This document shows, in pieces, positions 5,682 to 9,348 of a stretch of 9,348 nucleotides of DNA (within the stretch, counting starts at the first letter, position 1; every line of letters starts with the position of its first letter). Where the stretch lies: the NCBI GenBank assembly GCA_002354135.1, contig DEKZ01000003.1:4079-13426 (forward strand), written 5' to 3'. This stretch comes from Massilia sp. UBA2709. GTDB taxonomy: Bacteria > Pseudomonadota > Gammaproteobacteria > Burkholderiales > Burkholderiaceae_D. The translations under genes were made by a program, and so were the position numbers. The notes beneath the pieces are model-generated. The model saw only the letters and a list, made by a program, of their open reading frames with translations. It ran no database searches and was not told where the DNA came from.

Positions 5682-6650
5682 CTAGACGGTTTCGATGGCG
5701 TCGCCGTCCGCCACCACCCGGTTGCGCCCGCCGCGCTTGGCCGCGTACAGCGCCTTGTCCGCCGCCTCGATCAATGCGGCGGCGTCCTTGACGCGTTTCC
5801 CGTCGACGCTGGCCACGCCGATACTCAGGGTCACGATGGACCGCAGCGCCTTTGGCGCATGTTCCAGCGCCAGCGCGGCCACGTGCTCGCGGATGGCGTT
5901 GGCGTGCATGCGCGCCTGCTCCAGGGTGGTGTCGGGGAGGATGGCAGCGAATTCTTCGCCGCCGTAGCGCGCGGCCACGTCGGCCGGGCGCTTGAGCATG
6001 GCGGCGAGCGCCTGCGCCACCGTCGAGAGGCAGGCGTCGCCGCCCTGGTGGCCGAAATGGTCGTTGTAGGCCTTGAACGAATCGATGTCCATCAGCAGCA
6101 GCGAGAGCGTGCCGCCACTGCGCTGGGCGCGGCGGAGCTCGCGTTCGAGCGCGACGTCGAAATAGCGGCGGTTGGCGATGCCGGTCAGGCCGTCGACGTA
6201 GGAGCGGGCGCGCAGCGATTCGGCATGTTCGAGGAGCTGGCGCTCGCGCCCGACCGTGCCGCTGACATCGCGGATCTCGACCAGGCAGAAGCGCTCCCCG
6301 TCCTCGAGGAAAGGCGTGACCAGCACCGCCTGGTCGATCCGTTCGCCGTCGAAACTGCCCGCCTCGCGCAGCGGGAAAGGCGCGCGGTCCTGGGCCTGGG
6401 GCACCCGGGTCGTGATGTTGTCCATCAGCGCGGCCATCACCGCGGCCTCCACGCGCGATCCACGCAGTTCGGCGAAGACTTCGAACAGGCCGTGGCCGCG
6501 CACCCTTGCCGCCGAGCGGCCCGAGCGCGACGTCATCCACCGGTTCCAGAGCACGATGTTCTGCTGCGCGTCGAGGACGACGAGGCCGCAGTCGACGAGG
6601 TTGACCGCCTGTGTTGAAAAGTCCGCTGCGGTGTCGAGGGAGGTGAGCAC
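5682..6650 (-). CDS. PAS-GGDEF diguanylate cyclase
   Basis: A soluble protein of about 322 residues predicted to make cyclic di-GMP from two GTP. An N-terminal PAS-like sensor (about 15-130, with LVDCGLVVLDAQQNIVLWN) is joined by a helical linker (ERQLLEHAESLRARS) to a GGDEF domain from about 150. The active site is RYGGEEF (GGEEF at 230-234), with metal/substrate residues in MDIDSFKAYND (Asp188, Asn196) and FGHQGGD. An inhibitory I-site, RPAD (221-224), lies exactly five residues before it, so feedback inhibition is expected. No transmembrane segment is present. I favour the GTG start at 6650 because the codons just before it have AT-rich third positions unlike this genome, and a promoter and a palindrome lie there. 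ATG 6710 (342 residues) is the alternative; neither has a good ribosome-binding site. It is divergent from the helicase gene. Confidence 0.9.
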   Translation of the reverse strand: MLTSLDTAADFSTQAVNLVDCGLVVLDAQQNIVLWNRWMTSRSGRSAARVRGHGLFEVFAELRGSRVEAAVMAALMDNITTRVPQAQDRAPFPLREAGSFDGERIDQAVLVTPFLEDGERFCLVEIRDVSGTVGRERQLLEHAESLRARSYVDGLTGIANRRYFDVALERELRRAQRSGGTLSLLLMDIDSFKAYNDHFGHQGGDACLSTVAQALAAMLKRPADVAARYGGEEFAAILPDTTLEQARMHANAIREHVAALALEHAPKALRSIVTLSIGVASVDGKRVKDAAALIEAADKALYAAKRGGRNRVVADGDAIETV

Positions 6651-6653
6651 GGT

Positions 6654-6676
6654 AACAGTTCGATAAGGAAACTGTT
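6654..6676. promoter_or_regulatory. Perfect inverted repeat AACAGTT-N9-AACTGTT
   Basis: A perfect 7-9-7 dyad (6654-6660 and 6670-6676) three bases upstream of the favoured GTG start of the diguanylate cyclase gene and overlapping its predicted transcription start. It could be a repressor operator or a leader hairpin that hides the start codon. If the longer ATG 6710 start were correct the dyad would lie inside the coding region. Confidence 0.4.
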
Positions 6677-6677
6677 G

Positions 6678-6706
6678 ATGATACTGGAAAACGGCGGCCT
6701 TGCCGA
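6678..6706 (-). promoter_or_regulatory. Candidate promoter for the diguanylate cyclase gene
   Basis: On the minus strand, TCGGCA (6706-6701; four of six -35 matches), a 17-base spacer and TATCAT (6683-6678; five of six -10 matches). The predicted start near 6671 falls inside the AACAGTT/AACTGTT dyad and leaves a leader of about 20 bases before GTG 6650. On the other strand GATAAT (6741-6746), inside the dyad GATGG-N9-CCATC (6737-6755), is a possible -10 for the helicase gene, but no matching -35 is seen. Confidence 0.4.
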
Positions 6707-6781
6707 CCATGCCGGCGGCGGCAATCGAGCGCAATTGATGGATAATCTTGCCATCGGCCCGGTCAACCCCATCTGCCACGT

Positions 6782-9348
<2,567 letters not shown>

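Overview
The window is GC-rich, densely coding bacterial DNA with short intergenic gaps. GC-rich codon use and the overall character of the proteins suggest a betaproteobacterium, probably Oxalobacteraceae (Massilia/Duganella-like). That placement is inference from protein style and a REP-like hairpin at the left edge; there is no rRNA or other marker gene here. I see no mobile element, CRISPR array, tRNA or rRNA. This looks like ordinary chromosome, and I do not find a convincing new multi-gene system.

Left part (1-2915): a non-coding edge with a REP-like hairpin (60-78), then two leftward genes, a YhhW-type pirin (103-804) and a flavin-reductase-domain protein (985-1572). Divergent from the latter, across 125 bp, is a 12-helix MFS transporter (1698-2915). 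The flavoprotein and transporter could share control through an imperfect palindrome at 1647-1660.

Middle (2937-5674): a leftward DUF455 ferritin-like protein (2937-3737) ends 21 bp from the MFS gene. Divergent from it is a periplasmic sulfate-binding protein, sbp (3894-4892), which stands alone without its usual permease and ATPase genes. A GC-rich stem-loop follows sbp, then an FMN-binding PaiB-family protein (5030-5674).

Right part (5682-9348): a leftward PAS-GGDEF diguanylate cyclase (5682-6650) ends only 7 bp from the PaiB-type gene. Divergent from it is a large Lhr-family helicase (6782 to beyond the right edge, 855 residues visible).

The genes do not form one pathway. Several touch redox, flavin or sulfur metabolism (pirin, flavin reductase, PaiB-like FMN protein, ferritin-like protein, Sbp), but only loosely. 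The less explained content is in the divergent intergenic regions, which hold several perfect short inverted repeats that look like operators.
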